From Burkholderiaceae bacterium (lineage in GTDB: Bacteria > Pseudomonadota > Gammaproteobacteria > Burkholderiales > Burkholderiaceae_C), in the NCBI GenBank assembly GCA_019234815.1, contig JAFALA010000079.1:35000-98999 (forward strand): a DNA stretch of 64,000 nt. Direction: 5' to 3'. The position numbers were made by a program, and so were the translations under genes. The number at the start of each line of letters is the position of its first letter. The first letter of the stretch is position 1. Under the pieces are notes generated by a model. That model had not been told where the DNA came from, ran no database searches, and saw nothing but the letters and a program-made list of their open reading frames with translations. Shown piece after piece: positions 49,956-60,012 of the stretch.

Positions 49956-50095
49956 GAGTGTGTCCTTGGTGTCTTTCGTGAGCGGAGACAATGTCCGCTG
50001 GGGCCATGACTCGGCACTGCATTCTGGTGGCATTGCCGGGCAGCGCCAAAAGTCAGGACTAGGGGTTTGTATTGATCAAGGTGGATGGCGGTTTC

Positions 50096-51388
50096 ATGTC
50101 CGAGCTCAAGCAGCGGGTTCCTCGTGTGGTGGTGGTGGGTGGCGGTCCCGCCGGCCTGATGGCGGCCGAGCGCGCACGCGCGGCCGGCTGCGAGGTCGGC
50201 GTGTATGACGCCATGGCCTCGGTGGGACGCAAGTTCCTGCTGGCCGGCAAGGGCGGGCTCAACCTCACGCATTCAGAGGCGCTGGAACCGTTTCTGGACC
50301 GCTTCGGCGAGCGGCGCGGCGAGGTGGCGCGATGGCTGGACCGGCTCGGTCCGGCCGATCTGCGGGCCTGGGCGGCCGGCTTGGGCGTGCAGACCTTCGT
50401 GGGCAGCTCGGGCCGGGTGTTCCCGGTCGACATGAAGGCGGCGCCCTTGCTGCGGGCCTGGCTGCATCGCCTGCGCGAATCGGGTGTGCGCTTCCACATG
50501 CGGCAGCGCTGGCTGGGTTGGGCCGAGAACGGCGCCTTGCGTTTCCAGCAGGGGCAAGCCGAGTCCACCGTGGCTGCGGACGCCGTGGTGCTGGCCCTGG
50601 GCGGCGCCTCGTGGCCGCAGCTGGGCTCCGATGGACGCTGGGTGCCGCTGCTGGCGGCACGGGGCGTGGGGCTGGCGCCGCTGCGTTCGGCCAATTGCGG
50701 GTTTGACCTGGGATTGGCGCGGGATGACGCCGCAGCACCGGGCTGGAGCAGCTACTTCGTCGAACGCTTAGCCGGGCAGCCGATCAAGCCCGTGGTGCTG
50801 AACTTCAAGGGCCGCGATCGGGCCGGGGCGGCCGCGCGGCAGTTCTCGCGCCAGGGTGAGTTCGTTTTCACGTCCAGCGGCATCGAGGGCTCGCTGGTCT
50901 ACGCGGTGTCCAGCCTGCTGCGCGACGAGATCGAGGAGTTCGGCGAGGCGCTGATCCATCTGGACCTGCTGCCCGACCGCAGCGCGCAATTCGTGGCCGA
51001 GGAAGTGGCGCGTCCGCGCGGCTCGCGCTCGCTGTCCACGCACCTGAAGAGTCGCTTGGGGGTTGACGGGCTCAAGAGCGCCTTGCTGCACGAGGTCTTG
51101 AGCAAGGAGGCTTTTCACGGTCCGCGCCAACTGGCCGAGGCCTTGAAGCGTCTGCCCTTGCGCCTGCGCGCCGCGCGTCCGGTGGCCGAGGCCATCAGCA
51201 CGGCAGGCGGCGTACGGCTGCAAGACCTCGATGCGGGCCTGATGCTCAAGGCCTGCCCGGGGCTGTTCTGTGCCGGCGAAATGCTCGATTGGGAGGCCCC
51301 CACCGGCGGCTATCTGCTCACGGCCAGCATGGCCAGCGGCGTAGTGGCGGGCGAGGCGGCGGCAGCCTGGGCGCGGGGAGCCCGATAA
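50096..51388 (+). CDS. HI0933-type flavoprotein (TIGR03862 group)
   Basis: 430 residues. An N-terminal FAD site, [17 protein letters not shown], is followed by the family motif [18 protein letters not shown]. The closing FAD segment is [22 protein letters not shown] near the C-terminus. Function of this family is unknown; Bordetellae and many proteobacteria carry it. A TTG 24 bp upstream is the alternative start. It is divergent from the M13 gene (140 bp apart). Confidence 0.88.
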   Translation: MSELKQRVPRVVVVGGGPAGLMAAERARAAGCEVGVYDAMASVGRKFLLAGKGGLNLTHSEALEPFLDRFGERRGEVARWLDRLGPADLRAWAAGLGVQTFVGSSGRVFPVDMKAAPLLRAWLHRLRESGVRFHMRQRWLGWAENGALRFQQGQAESTVAADAVVLALGGASWPQLGSDGRWVPLLAARGVGLAPLRSANCGFDLGLARDDAAAPGWSSYFVERLAGQPIKPVVLNFKGRDRAGAAARQFSRQGEFVFTSSGIEGSLVYAVSSLLRDEIEEFGEALIHLDLLPDRSAQFVAEEVARPRGSRSLSTHLKSRLGVDGLKSALLHEVLSKEAFHGPRQLAEALKRLPLRLRAARPVAEAISTAGGVRLQDLDAGLMLKACPGLFCAGEMLDWEAPTGGYLLTASMASGVVAGEAAAAWARGAR

Positions 51389-51470
51389 GCCGTTGGCGGG
51401 AACGCGGGGGAGGGCGGGAGAGGGCCTATGGCAAACTTCCGCGCTGTTTTCTTTCAGATTCAATTTGGTT

Positions 51471-53807
51471 TTGGACAAGATACTGCTGCAGATTGCCGAC
51501 GAGCTCAAGGTTCGTCCGGCCCAGGTCAGCGCCGCCGTGGCGCTGCTGGACGGCGGGGCCACCGTGCCCTTCATCGCCCGCTACCGCAAGGAGGCCACCG
51601 ACGGCCTCGACGACGCGCAACTGCGCGAGCTCGAAACACGCCTGGGCTATTTGCGCGAGCTTGAGGACCGCCGCGCCGCCGTGCTCAAGAGCATCGAGGA
51701 GCAGGGCAAGCTCACGCCCGAGCTGCGCGCCGCTGTTTCGAGTGCGCCGACCAAGCAGGAACTCGAAGACCTGTACCTGCCATACAAGCCCAAGCGCCGC
51801 ACCAAGGGCATGATCGCCCGCGAAGCGGGCTTGGAGCCGCTGGCCGACAAGCTGTTTGCCGACCCTGTGCTCGACCCACAAGCCGAGGCCGCTGCGTTTA
51901 TCAACGCCGATGCGGGCTTCGCCGACGCATTCGCCGCGCTCGACGGCGTGCGCGACCTGCTGTCCGAGCGCTGGGCCGAAGACGCCGTGCTGGTCGGCAA
52001 GCTGCGCGAGTGGCTGTGGGCCGAGGGCCTGTTCCAGTCCAAGCTGATGGCCGGCAAGGATGAGAACAACCCCGACGTCGCCAAGTTCCGCGACTATTTC
52101 GACTATGCCGAGCCGATTCGCACCGTGCCCTCGCATCGCGCGCTGGCGGTGTTCCGTGGCCGCACGCAGGAATTCCTCGATGCCAAGCTGGTGCTGGACG
52201 AGGAATCGGTGCCCGGCCAGCCTGGCCTGGCCGAGGGCCGCATCGCCCGCCACCTCGGCTGGAGCCACGCCAAGCGCGCCGGCGACGAGCTGATCCGCAA
52301 GACCGTGGCCTGGACCTGGAAGGTCAAGCTCTCCATGAGCCTGGAGCGCGACTTGTTTTCGCGCTTGCGCGAGGAGGCCGAGCATGTCGCCATCAAGGTG
52401 TTCGCCGAGAACCTGCGCGACCTGCTGCTGGCCGCGCCGGCCGGCAAGCGCGTGGTGATGGGGCTGGATCCCGGCATCCGCACCGGCGTCAAGGTCGCCG
52501 TGGTCAGCGACACGGGCCGCGTGCTCGACACCAGCACCGTCTACCCCCACGAGCCCCGCAAGGACTGGGAAGGCTCCATCCACACGCTGGGCCGCCTGTG
52601 CGCCACGCATGGCGTCAACCTGATCGCCATCGGCAACGGCACGGCCAGCCGCGAGACCGACAAGCTGGCGGCGGACCTGATCAAAAGAATTCAACAGCTG
52701 GCACCGGGAACGCAAATCGAGAAGGTCGTCGTCAGCGAGGCCGGCGCCTCGGTGTACTCGGCCTCCGAGTTTGCCTCCAAGGAGCTGCCCGAACTCGACG
52801 TGAGCCTGCGCGGCGCCGTCTCCATCGCGCGCCGCCTGCAGGATCCGCTGGCCGAGCTGGTCAAGATCGATCCCAAGAGCATCGGTGTGGGCCAGTACCA
52901 GCACGACGTCAACCAGAGCGAGCTGGCCAAGACGCTGGATGCCGTGGTGGAGGACTGCGTGAACTCGGTCGGCGTGGACCTGAACACGGCCTCCGCGCCC
53001 TTGCTGGCGCGCGTGTCGGGGCTGTCCAGCGCGGTCGCGGCCAGCATCGTGCGCTGGCGCGATGCCAACGGCGCGTTCAAGAACCGCCAGCAGCTGATGG
53101 CGGTGACAGGCCTGGGCGCCAAGACCTTCGAGCAGTCGGCGGGTTTCCTGCGCATCCGCGACGGCGACAACCCGCTGGACCTCTCCGGCGTGCACCCCGA
53201 AACCTATCCAGTCGTCGAGCGCATGCTGGCGCAACTGGGCCGCCCGGCGGCCGAGGTCATGGGCAAGAGCGACGTGATCCGCACGCTCAAGCCCGATGCC
53301 TTTGCCGACGAGAAGTTCGGCGCCATCACGGTCAAGGACATCCTGGTCGAACTGGAGAAGCCCGGCCGCGACCCGCGCCCCGACTTCAAGGTGGCGCGTT
53401 TCAACGACGGCGTCGAGGACATCAAGGACTTGACCGAGGGCATGGTGCTGGAAGGCACGGTGTCCAACGTCGCGCAGTTCGGCGCCTTTGTCGACCTGGG
53501 CGTGCACCAGGACGGCCTGGTTCACGTGAGCCAACTGGCCAACAAGTTCGTCTCCGACGCGCGCGAGGTGGTCAAGACCGGCGACATCGTCAAGGTGCGC
53601 GTGCTGGAGGTTGATCTGCCGCGCAAGCGCATTTCGCTGACCATGAAGCTCGACGCGCCGGTGCAGAAGGGCGCGGCCAAGTCCGACAACAGCTTCCGGC
53701 CAGCAGGGCGCAACGAGCGCCCGTCGGCGGGCCGTGGCGCGCCTGCGGCGCCTGCAGGCGGCAACGCCATGGCGGCGGCTTTCGCCAAGCTGCAAGGCAA
53801 GCGCTGA
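51471..53807 (+). CDS. tex: Tex family RNA-binding transcription accessory protein
   Basis: 778 residues from the TTG at 51471, which gives the family's usual N-terminus [12 protein letters not shown]. No ATG exists nearby in frame. Domains in order: Tex_N helices, the YqgF-like nuclease fold ([18 protein letters not shown]), helix-hairpin-helix ([36 protein letters not shown]) and an S1 RNA-binding domain ([20 protein letters not shown]), then a basic, Ala/Gly-rich tail. It is a cytoplasmic nucleic-acid-binding factor in transcription and stress tolerance. Its stop shares a base with the next ATG. Confidence 0.94.
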   Translation: MDKILLQIADELKVRPAQVSAAVALLDGGATVPFIARYRKEATDGLDDAQLRELETRLGYLRELEDRRAAVLKSIEEQGKLTPELRAAVSSAPTKQELEDLYLPYKPKRRTKGMIAREAGLEPLADKLFADPVLDPQAEAAAFINADAGFADAFAALDGVRDLLSERWAEDAVLVGKLREWLWAEGLFQSKLMAGKDENNPDVAKFRDYFDYAEPIRTVPSHRALAVFRGRTQEFLDAKLVLDEESVPGQPGLAEGRIARHLGWSHAKRAGDELIRKTVAWTWKVKLSMSLERDLFSRLREEAEHVAIKVFAENLRDLLLAAPAGKRVVMGLDPGIRTGVKVAVVSDTGRVLDTSTVYPHEPRKDWEGSIHTLGRLCATHGVNLIAIGNGTASRETDKLAADLIKRIQQLAPGTQIEKVVVSEAGASVYSASEFASKELPELDVSLRGAVSIARRLQDPLAELVKIDPKSIGVGQYQHDVNQSELAKTLDAVVEDCVNSVGVDLNTASAPLLARVSGLSSAVAASIVRWRDANGAFKNRQQLMAVTGLGAKTFEQSAGFLRIRDGDNPLDLSGVHPETYPVVERMLAQLGRPAAEVMGKSDVIRTLKPDAFADEKFGAITVKDILVELEKPGRDPRPDFKVARFNDGVEDIKDLTEGMVLEGTVSNVAQFGAFVDLGVHQDGLVHVSQLANKFVSDAREVVKTGDIVKVRVLEVDLPRKRISLTMKLDAPVQKGAAKSDNSFRPAGRNERPSAGRGAPAAPAGGNAMAAAFAKLQGKR

Positions 53808-54895
53808 TGGCCGTCCCTGCGCTGCGCATCCATGCCGGCCCGGCGGCACGGGCGCGGCTGCGCGAGCGCGGACTGCGGCCCGAGGACGTGCGGGTCATCC
53901 CGGCCGCGGCCGGTGGACCCAAGGGCCTGATCCTGGGCGCGCTGGACCGCTACATCTTTGGCGAGTGGCTGCCGCAAAGCACGCAAGCCGTGCATCTGCT
54001 CGGCGCATCGATCGGCGCCTGGCGCATGGCGACGGCCTGCCTGACGCGCAACCCGGCGGAGGTCGAGGCTGAATTCCTGCGTCTGGCGCATGACTACGTG
54101 CACCAGGACTACGAGACGGGGCCGGGCCGACGCCCGACCGCCGCCGCCGTGAGCCGCAGTTTTGCCGCCAAGCTCGATGAGGTGTTCGGCGGGCGCGAGG
54201 CCCTGGCCTTGTCGCATCCACGCCTGCACCTGCATGTGTTCACGTCCCGTGGCCGCCACGTGCTGGCGCGGGAAGGGCGGCTGCGCACGCCGCTGGGTTA
54301 CACGGCAGCGTTTGCCGCCAATCTGGCGCACCGCCGCGCCATGGGTGGGTTCCTGGAGCGCGTGGTGTTTTCGGATCCGCGCGCGCCTTTGCCCATGCCG
54401 CTGCACGACTACCGCAGCCGGCAGGTCGCGCTCAGCACCGGGAACTTCCAGCCCAGCGTGCTGGCCAGCTGCTCGATTCCGTTTTGGCTGCAGGCCGTGC
54501 ACGACATCGCGGGTGCGCCGCGCGGCGCCTACTGGGACGGCGGCATCACCGACTACCACTTGCACCTCAACTACGCGGCCATGGCCGGCGAGGGGCTGGT
54601 GCTGTATCCGCATTTCCAGCAGCAGGTGATTCCCGGCTGGCTGGACAAAGGCCTCAAGCGCCGGCATGGTCCCACATCGTTCCTGGATCGCGTGGTGCTG
54701 CTCGTGCCCAATCCGGAATGGGTCAAGACTTTGCCCAATGCCAAGCTGCCTGATCGCAATGACTTCCAGGCCTACGCAGGCGACCTGCCTGGACGCGTCA
54801 AAGCCTGGCAGGGCGCGATCGCGCGGAGCGAGCAGTTGCGCGATGAGTTTGCGGCGGCGTGCGGGGCCGAATCGCTGGACGCCTTGCCGCTTTGA
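53807..54895 (+). CDS. patatin-like phospholipase family protein
   Basis: 362 residues. The patatin elements are present: Gly-rich oxyanion segment AAAGGPKGLILG, the nucleophile elbow LLGASIGAWR (G-x-S-x-G) and the dyad Asp in YWDGGITDYH. It should therefore hydrolyse acyl esters. There is no signal peptide. TGATG overlap with tex suggests translational coupling. Confidence 0.85.
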   Translation: MAVPALRIHAGPAARARLRERGLRPEDVRVIPAAAGGPKGLILGALDRYIFGEWLPQSTQAVHLLGASIGAWRMATACLTRNPAEVEAEFLRLAHDYVHQDYETGPGRRPTAAAVSRSFAAKLDEVFGGREALALSHPRLHLHVFTSRGRHVLAREGRLRTPLGYTAAFAANLAHRRAMGGFLERVVFSDPRAPLPMPLHDYRSRQVALSTGNFQPSVLASCSIPFWLQAVHDIAGAPRGAYWDGGITDYHLHLNYAAMAGEGLVLYPHFQQQVIPGWLDKGLKRRHGPTSFLDRVVLLVPNPEWVKTLPNAKLPDRNDFQAYAGDLPGRVKAWQGAIARSEQLRDEFAAACGAESLDALPL

Positions 54896-55035
54896 AAGCG
54901 GGATCAGTCTCGGCCAGTAACAGCTTGTCACAGTGTCAAGCCGCGTAAAGATCGCGGTCCGGCCCACAGTCCCTGACAACCGGCTCGCCCGGCGCGCCGT
55001 TGTCTGCTCATCAGATTCACAAATGGAGAACACTG

Positions 55036-55191
55036 ATGCGCAAGATCCTCGCCCTGACCCTCGCGGCCCTGGTTTTCAACGCCCTCGGCGGCTGCGTCAT
55101 CATCCCCGAGCGTCACTGGGGATACCGGCACTACGGCGACGCGGGCAACGTGGACGTTTCCCACGGCGCAAATTCGGTGAAGCAGGCCTGA
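55036..55191 (+). CDS. very small lipoprotein, function unknown
   Basis: 51 residues. An N-terminal signal (MRKILALTLAALVFNALGG) ends at a lipobox-like LGGC, placing Cys20 as the lipidated residue; the mature part is only ~32 residues, rich in Gly, His and Tyr. GGAG at about 55025 precedes the ATG. It lies between the patatin-like gene and the thrS leader. Function unknown. Confidence 0.7.
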   Translation: MRKILALTLAALVFNALGGCVIIPERHWGYRHYGDAGNVDVSHGANSVKQA

Positions 55192-55201
55192 TCCCATACC
55201 G

Positions 55202-55207
55202 TACAAT
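55202..55207 (+). promoter_or_regulatory. candidate -10 box of the thrS operon
   Basis: TACAAT, one base from TATAAT, lies 39 bp upstream of the leader peptide start. A poor -35 (TGAAGC, near 55178) is 18 bp upstream. It would start the transcript just before the leader ORF, as attenuation requires. Confidence 0.5.
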
Positions 55208-55245
55208 CCCCGGCACTTCAACCAACAAGGGCTGAGAAAGGCAAG

Positions 55246-55290
55246 ATGGTTATGACACCGCGAACTACGACCACCTCCACACAGGTTTAG
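55246..55290 (+). CDS. threonine-rich leader peptide of thrS
   Basis: A 14-codon ORF encoding [14 protein letters not shown]. Six of 14 codons are Thr (ACA, ACT, ACG, ACC, ACC, ACA), four of them in a row. AAAGG at 55237-55241 provides a ribosome site 4 nt upstream. It is followed by the hairpins of the feature at 55246-55357 and by thrS. This is the design of amino-acid attenuator leaders such as thrL and pheM, in which ribosome stalling at Thr codons would report charged tRNA-Thr. It is too short to be found as a normal gene; translation is inferred, not shown. Confidence 0.75.
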   Translation: MVMTPRTTTTSTQV

Positions 55291-55326
55291 TCGGCCGCGG
55301 CTCGTCACGTCTTTTCTCATCTCCTC

Positions 55327-55357
55327 AAAAGCGCGGCATTCATGGCCGCGCTTTTTT
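55327..55357 (+). terminator. intrinsic terminator ahead of thrS (attenuator hairpin)
   Basis: AAAAGCGCGGC pairs with GCCGCGCTTTT (11-bp stem, 7-nt loop) and runs into six T residues, followed shortly by TTTTTT again. It lies 26 bp upstream of thrS, between the leader ORF and the structural gene, so full termination would silence thrS. Confidence 0.9.
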
Positions 55358-55382
55358 GTTTTTTGCTTCCGGAGTTCTGAAC

Positions 55383-57302
55383 ATGATCTCGATTCAATTG
55401 CCCGATGGTTCCAAGCGCGAATTTGCCCAGGCCGTGACCGTGGCCGAGGTGGCCGCCAGCATCGGCGCAGGCCTGGCCAAGGCCGCGCTGGCCGGCCGCG
55501 TGGGGCAGGGCGACAGCGCCCGCCTGGTTGATACCAGCCATTTGATCGAGGCTGACACGCAGCTCGCCATCATTACCGACAAGGACACCGACGGCCTGGA
55601 GATCATTCGCCACTCCACGGCCCATTTGCTGGCCTACGCGGTCAAGGAGCTGTTCCCGGATGCCCAGGTCACCATCGGTCCGGTGATCGAGAACGGCTTC
55701 TATTACGACTTTGCCTACAAGCGCCCCTTCACGCCCGACGACCTGGCCGCCATCGAGTCGAAGATGAGCGAGCTGGCCAAGAAGGACGAGAAGGTGCAGC
55801 GCTCGGTGCTGCCGCGCGACGAGGCCGTGGCCTACTTCAAGGGCCTGGGCGAGGCCTACAAGGCCGAGATCATCGCCAGCATCCCGGCCGACCAGGACGT
55901 GTCGCTCTACGCCGAAGGCGGCTTCACCGACCTGTGCCGCGGCCCCCACGTGCCGTCCACGGGCAAGCTCAAGCATTTCAAGCTGATGAAGGTGGCCGGC
56001 GCCTACTGGCGCGGCGACCACCGCAACGAACAGCTGCAGCGCATCTACGGCACGGCCTGGGCCAGCAAGGACGACCTGCAGAAGTACCTGACCATGCTCG
56101 AGGAGGCCGAGAAGCGCGACCACCGCAAGATCGGCAAGGAGCTCGACCTGTTCCACATCGACGAGCACGCGCCCGGCGTGGTGTTTTGGCATCCCAAGGG
56201 CTGGACGGTCTGGCAGGAGGTCGAGCAGTACATGCGCCGTGTCTACCGCGACAACGGCTACCAGGAGGTCAAGGGTCCGCAGCTGCTCGACAAGACGCTG
56301 TGGGAGGCCACCGGGCACTGGGACAAGTACCGCGACAACATGTTCACGACCGAGTCGGAAAAGCGCGACTACGCGCTCAAGCCGATGAACTGCCCCGGCC
56401 ATATCCTGATTTTCAAGCAGGGCATCAAGAGCTACCGCGACCTGCCGCTGCGCTTCGGCGAGTTCGGCCAGTGCCACCGCAACGAGCCCACGGGCGGCCT
56501 GCACGGCATCATGCGCGTGCGCGGCTTTACGCAGGATGACGGCCATATCTTCTGCACCGAGGACATGATCCAGTCCGAGGTCAAGGCCTTCACGACGCTG
56601 CTGCAGAAGGTCTACAAGGACTTCGGCTTCGACCACATCATCTACAAGCTGTCGACGCGGCCCGAGAAGCGTATCGGCACGGAAGAAAGCTGGGACAAGG
56701 CCGAGGCCGCGCTGGCCGAGGGCCTGCGCGCCTCGGGGTGCGAGTTCGAATACCTGCCGGGTGAAGGGGCGTTCTACGGCCCCAAGATCGAGTACACGCT
56801 GAAGGATGCGCTGGGGCGCGAGTGGCAATGCGGCACCATGCAGGTCGACCCCAACATGCCAGAGCGCCTGGACGCCGAGTTTGTCGGCGAAGATGGTTCG
56901 CGCCATCGACCCATCATGCTGCATCGCGCCATCGTCGGCAGCCTGGAGCGTTTCATCGGCATCCTAATCGAGCAGCATGCCGGCGCGCTGCCGGTATGGC
57001 TGGCGCCGACCCAGGTGGTGGTGGCCAACATCACCGACGCGCAGGCCGACTATGTGGCAGAAATCGTCAAAACGCTGCAAAAACAAGGGCTTAGGGTGGC
57101 GAGCGATTTGCGCAATGAAAAAATCACGTATAAAATCCGTGAGCATTCATTGCAAAAGGTTTCGTACATCCTCGTCGTGGGCGACAAGGAGAAGGCAAAT
57201 GGAACCGTTGCGGTGCGCGCCCGCGGCAATCAAGACCTGGGTGTGATGCCCCTGGACGGCTTTATCAGTACGCTCTCCGAGGCACTCGCCAGCAAGTCCT
57301 GA
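55383..57302 (+). CDS. thrS: threonyl-tRNA synthetase
   Basis: 639 residues. A TGS domain (1-62), the editing domain with [16 protein letters not shown] and the later Cys/His pair (TDLCRGPH), the class II core (motif 2 [17 protein letters not shown], zinc ligand Cys in [10 protein letters not shown]) and the anticodon-binding domain (from ~540). It charges tRNA-Thr and edits mischarged Ser. The ATG at 55383 follows GGAG. It is the first structural gene of thrS-infC-rpmI-rplT-pheS-pheT-ihfA. Control by the upstream attenuator is inferred. Confidence 0.98.
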   Translation: MISIQLPDGSKREFAQAVTVAEVAASIGAGLAKAALAGRVGQGDSARLVDTSHLIEADTQLAIITDKDTDGLEIIRHSTAHLLAYAVKELFPDAQVTIGPVIENGFYYDFAYKRPFTPDDLAAIESKMSELAKKDEKVQRSVLPRDEAVAYFKGLGEAYKAEIIASIPADQDVSLYAEGGFTDLCRGPHVPSTGKLKHFKLMKVAGAYWRGDHRNEQLQRIYGTAWASKDDLQKYLTMLEEAEKRDHRKIGKELDLFHIDEHAPGVVFWHPKGWTVWQEVEQYMRRVYRDNGYQEVKGPQLLDKTLWEATGHWDKYRDNMFTTESEKRDYALKPMNCPGHILIFKQGIKSYRDLPLRFGEFGQCHRNEPTGGLHGIMRVRGFTQDDGHIFCTEDMIQSEVKAFTTLLQKVYKDFGFDHIIYKLSTRPEKRIGTEESWDKAEAALAEGLRASGCEFEYLPGEGAFYGPKIEYTLKDALGREWQCGTMQVDPNMPERLDAEFVGEDGSRHRPIMLHRAIVGSLERFIGILIEQHAGALPVWLAPTQVVVANITDAQADYVAEIVKTLQKQGLRVASDLRNEKITYKIREHSLQKVSYILVVGDKEKANGTVAVRARGNQDLGVMPLDGFISTLSEALASKS

Positions 57303-57368
57303 GCCTTTCGGGCGCGCTTTTGCTTGTTTCGAGCTTTTTTGCCTTGGGCTCTTTGAAAGGTTTGCACC

Positions 57369-57914
57369 ATCGCTACTTTTGCTGATCGTCGTGTGATTCC
57401 CGAGCGTAAGCATCGGTTGAACCGCGAAATTTCTGCTCCTGAAGTCCGTCTGAACGGACCCGAGAACGAGCCCTTGGGCATTGTGAGCATCCAGGAAGCG
57501 CTGCGCATGGCGGGCGATCTGGATGTCGATCTGGTCGAGATTGCCGCAACCGCCGTGCCGCCCGTGTGCCGGCTGATGGACTACGGCAAGTTCAAGTACC
57601 AGGAGCAGAAACGGGCGGCCGAGGCCAAGTCCAAGCAGAAAGTGATCGAAATCAAGGAAGTCAAGTTCCGTCCCGGTACGGACGAAGGCGACTACCAGAT
57701 TAAGATGCGCAATCTGCGCCGCTTCATTGCGGAAGACGGTGACAAAGGCAAGGTGACCCTGCGTTACCGTGGCCGTGAGATCACCCACCAGGACATCGGC
57801 ATGCGCTTGCTTGAACGCATCCGCGACGAACTGGCCGACGTGTCGGTGGTGGAGAACATGCCCAAGCTGGAAGGGCGGCAGATGATCATGGTGTTGGCGC
57901 CGAAGAAGCGCTGA
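57369..57914 (+). CDS. infC: translation initiation factor IF-3, non-AUG start
   Basis: 181 residues from an ATC start codon at 57369, with AAAGG 8 nt upstream. infC is well known to use rare AUU/AUC/AUA starts because IF-3 itself discriminates against them, giving autoregulation. A GTG at 57393 is the only near alternative and lacks spacing. IF-3 features: [56 protein letters not shown] linker, and the C-terminal [19 protein letters not shown]. It binds the 30S subunit. Confidence 0.93.
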   Translation: MATFADRRVIPERKHRLNREISAPEVRLNGPENEPLGIVSIQEALRMAGDLDVDLVEIAATAVPPVCRLMDYGKFKYQEQKRAAEAKSKQKVIEIKEVKFRPGTDEGDYQIKMRNLRRFIAEDGDKGKVTLRYRGREITHQDIGMRLLERIRDELADVSVVENMPKLEGRQMIMVLAPKKR

Positions 57915-58201
57915 CCCCCGCTCCCGGGAATACCGGGAGCCGCCCCCCGAGGGGCGCAATCCATTTCGGGCGTGGCCCGAGATGGATTGCAAGCAGGCCG
58001 CCCTTGGGAGCGGCCCGGCGGGCGGCCTAACTGCCGAGCGTTGATCTGAAGCCCCGGCGGGTGGCCCTGAGGCCGGCGCTGATTTAGAATATACGGTTTT
58101 GGCCCGTCGATCTGGTCGTCGGCGGGCTTATTAGTCTCCAGAGGCTGGCAAGTGTTGAGAAGCCCTCAACCGCCTGTGGGACGCACAAAGAAGGAGCAGT
58201 C
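57915..58201. other. infC-rpmI intergenic region
   Basis: 287 bp with hairpins but no gene. The first half is GC-rich palindromes (57920-57990). The second half has a candidate -10 TAGAAT at 58085, a GCCCG/CGGGC dyad (about 58102-58125) and a GTTGAG/CTCAAC hairpin at 58154-58170, followed by AAGGAG before rpmI. In other bacteria this leader binds L20 or IF-3 for feedback control; here that is only suggested. Confidence 0.55.
57920..57990. repeat. paired GC-rich palindromes after infC
   Basis: Two perfect dyads occur in tandem: GCTCCCGG/CCGGGAGC (57920-57940) and GCAATCCAT..CGGGC/GCCCG..ATGGATTGC (57956-57990, 14 paired bases). Neither has a T-tract. They resemble mobile palindromic intergenic repeats. 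Confidence 0.6.
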
Positions 58202-58405
58202 ATGCCCAAAATGAAGACCAAGAGCGGCGCGAAGAAGCGTTTCCGCGTCCGTCCGGGTGGTACCGTCAAGCGCGGTCAGGCGTTCAAGCGCCACATCCTG
58301 ACCAAGAAGACCACGAAGAACAAGCGCCACCTGCGTGGCACTGCGACCGTGCATGAGACCAACATGGGACACATCGCTGCGATGCTGCCCTTTGCTGGCC
58401 TGTAA
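58202..58405 (+). CDS. rpmI: 50S ribosomal protein L35
   Basis: 67 residues, highly basic, with the L35 signature [20 protein letters not shown] at the start and [18 protein letters not shown] in the middle. AAGGAG precedes the ATG. It is co-transcribed with rplT 24 bp downstream. Confidence 0.97.
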   Translation: MPKMKTKSGAKKRFRVRPGGTVKRGQAFKRHILTKKTTKNKRHLRGTATVHETNMGHIAAMLPFAGL

Positions 58406-58429
58406 TCCGCTTAACTTAGGAGATACAAC

Positions 58430-58783
58430 ATGCCTCGCGTTAAACGTGGTGTAACCGCACGTGCCCGTCACAAGAAGGTCCTGGCCCTGGCCAAGGGTTT
58501 CCGTGGTCGTCGCAAGAATGTCTTCCGCATCGCCAAGCAGGCGGTGATGAAGGCAGGCCAGTACGCCTACCGTGACCGCCGTGCCAAGAAGCGCGTGTTC
58601 CGCCAACTCTGGATTGCCCGTATCAACGCGGCTTCCCGGGGTCTGGGACTGACCTACAGCAAGTTTGTGGCTGGCCTGAAGAAGGCTCAGATCGACATCG
58701 ACCGCAAGGTCCTGGCCGATCTGGCCGTCAACGATCCTGCTGGCTTTGCCAGCATCTTCGACAAGGTGAAGGCAGCACTCTGA
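58430..58783 (+). CDS. rplT: 50S ribosomal protein L20
   Basis: 117 residues with L20 hallmarks: [56 protein letters not shown] and RINAA. L20 is an early 23S rRNA binder in 50S assembly and, in several bacteria, a repressor of its own operon. AGGAG precedes the ATG. Confidence 0.98.
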   Translation: MPRVKRGVTARARHKKVLALAKGFRGRRKNVFRIAKQAVMKAGQYAYRDRRAKKRVFRQLWIARINAASRGLGLTYSKFVAGLKKAQIDIDRKVLADLAVNDPAGFASIFDKVKAAL

Positions 58784-58794
58784 CCACTCCGTAG

Positions 58795-58862
58795 CGCTGA
58801 CGCGCTCCCCTCAAGGGGCACGCCAGCGGCCCGGCAAAGCCGGTTCCGCGGCGTCCCTTGAT
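58795..58862. repeat. Burkholderiales-type intergenic repeat after rplT
   Basis: A GC-rich sequence reading CTGACGCGCTCCCCTCAAGG and continuing through GGCCCGGCAAAGCCGG to CGTCCCTTGATGGG. The opposed CCTCAAGGGG and CCCTTGATGG parts make it an imperfect palindrome. I recall near-identical intergenic copies in Alcaligenaceae and Comamonadaceae, but that needs a search. Confidence 0.55.
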
Positions 58863-58879
58863 GGGCGTGGTTTGTTTCC

Positions 58880-58909
58880 AAGGCCGACACCCTGTGTTCG
58901 GCCTTTTTT
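58880..58909 (+). terminator. intrinsic terminator between rplT and pheS
   Basis: AAGGCCGA and TCGGCCTT (8-bp stem, 10-nt loop) run into six T residues and a further T-rich stretch, 15 bp before the pheS ATG. It should reduce transcription of pheS-pheT-ihfA relative to rplT, or act as an attenuator as in enteric pheST, but no Phe leader ORF with a proper stop was found. Confidence 0.85.
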
Positions 58910-58924
58910 ATTTTTCGCCCCGCG

Positions 58925-59962
58925 ATGAACGATCTCGATCAATTGCTACAGACCGCCCAGGCAGACTTCGCTGCCGCGGCCACGCCCGCCGAGCTGGAAA
59001 ACGCCAAGGCCAAATTCATCGGCAAGTCCGGTTGCGTGACCGAACTGATGAAGGGCCTGGCTGCGCTGTCCATAGCCGAGAAGAAGACCCGCGGGGCAGC
59101 CATCAACGTGCTCAAGACCGGCATCGAGGCCGCTCTGACCGCGCGCCGTCAGGCCATGGCCGACGCCGAGCTCGCCGAGCAGCTGAAGGCCGAGGCGCTG
59201 GACGTGAGCCTGCCTGGCCGCAGCCGCGGCACCGGCGGCCTGCACCCGATCACGCGAGCCATGGAGCGCATCGAGGCCATCTTCGGCTCGATGGGCTTCG
59301 ACGTGGCCGACGGCCCCGAGATCGAGAACGACTGGTTCAATTTCACCGCGCTGAACACGCCGGCCGACCATCCGGCGCGTTCGATGCACGATACGTTTTA
59401 TGTGGAGGGCGGGCACGTGCTGCGCACCCACACCAGCCCCATGCAGATCCGCTACGCGGTGCAGCACGTCAAGCGCCATCAGGCCTTGATCGATGCGGGG
59501 CAGAGCATGCCCGAGATCCGAGTGATTGCGCCGGGCCGCACCTACCGGGTCGACAGCGATGCGACCCATTCGCCCATGTTCCACCAGGTCGAAGGCCTGT
59601 GGGTGGGCGAGAACATCAGCTTCAAGGACCTGAAGTCGGTGTACGTCAACTTCATGCAGCAGTTCTTCGAGACGACGGACATGGAGATCCGTTTCCGTCC
59701 GAGCTACTTCCCGTTCACCGAGCCCAGCGCCGAGATCGACATGATGTTCGGCAGCGGTCCGCTCAAGGGCCGCTGGCTGGAAGTGTCGGGTTCGGGCCAG
59801 GTGCATCCGCAAGTGATCCGCAACATGGGCCTGGACCCTGAGCGTTACATCGGCTTCGCCTTCGGCTCCGGCATCGACCGCCTGGCCATGCTGCGTTACG
59901 GCGTGAACGACCTGCGCCTCTTCTTTGATGGTGACCTGCGCTTCCTGGCCCAGTTCAAGTGA
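58925..59962 (+). CDS. pheS: phenylalanyl-tRNA synthetase alpha chain
   Basis: 345 residues: N-terminal coiled coil (1-90), then the class II catalytic domain with [75 protein letters not shown] and [14 protein letters not shown]. It forms the active site of the (alpha-beta)2 enzyme with PheT. Start at 58925. Confidence 0.98.
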   Translation: MNDLDQLLQTAQADFAAAATPAELENAKAKFIGKSGCVTELMKGLAALSIAEKKTRGAAINVLKTGIEAALTARRQAMADAELAEQLKAEALDVSLPGRSRGTGGLHPITRAMERIEAIFGSMGFDVADGPEIENDWFNFTALNTPADHPARSMHDTFYVEGGHVLRTHTSPMQIRYAVQHVKRHQALIDAGQSMPEIRVIAPGRTYRVDSDATHSPMFHQVEGLWVGENISFKDLKSVYVNFMQQFFETTDMEIRFRPSYFPFTEPSAEIDMMFGSGPLKGRWLEVSGSGQVHPQVIRNMGLDPERYIGFAFGSGIDRLAMLRYGVNDLRLFFDGDLRFLAQFK

Positions 59963-60012
59963 GCTGAGCCGATCCGAGACGACACCCAAAGACACAAGCC
60001 TGAAGAGACACC

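Larger units (their letters stand above)
55246..55357 (+). promoter_or_regulatory. putative transcription attenuator controlling thrS
   Basis: Four complementary segments follow the attenuator plan. Segment 1 is CCGCG (55258-55262), inside the leader ORF. Segment 2 is GGCCGCGG (55293-55300). Segment 3 is GCGCGGC (55331-55337) and segment 4 GCCGCGC (55345-55351). 1:2 and 3:4 can pair together, giving termination. Stalling at the Thr codons would cover segment 1 and free 2 to pair with 3 (GCCGCG/CGCGGC), giving read-through. Pairings were found by eye; energies were not computed. Confidence 0.68.

Noticed and set aside
48000..50009. 669-codon plus-strand frame opposite the M13 peptidase
   Set aside because: Antisense shadow of a gene with an intact zinc motif and signal peptide.
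51426..53849. 807-codon minus-strand frame opposite tex
   Set aside because: Antisense shadow; tex has all expected domains on the other strand.
58858..59841. Possible Phe-containing leader or gene starting at 58858 upstream of pheS
   Set aside because: The frame has several Phe codons near the terminator but no stop before it and runs on into pheS in another frame, so it does not fit an attenuator leader peptide.
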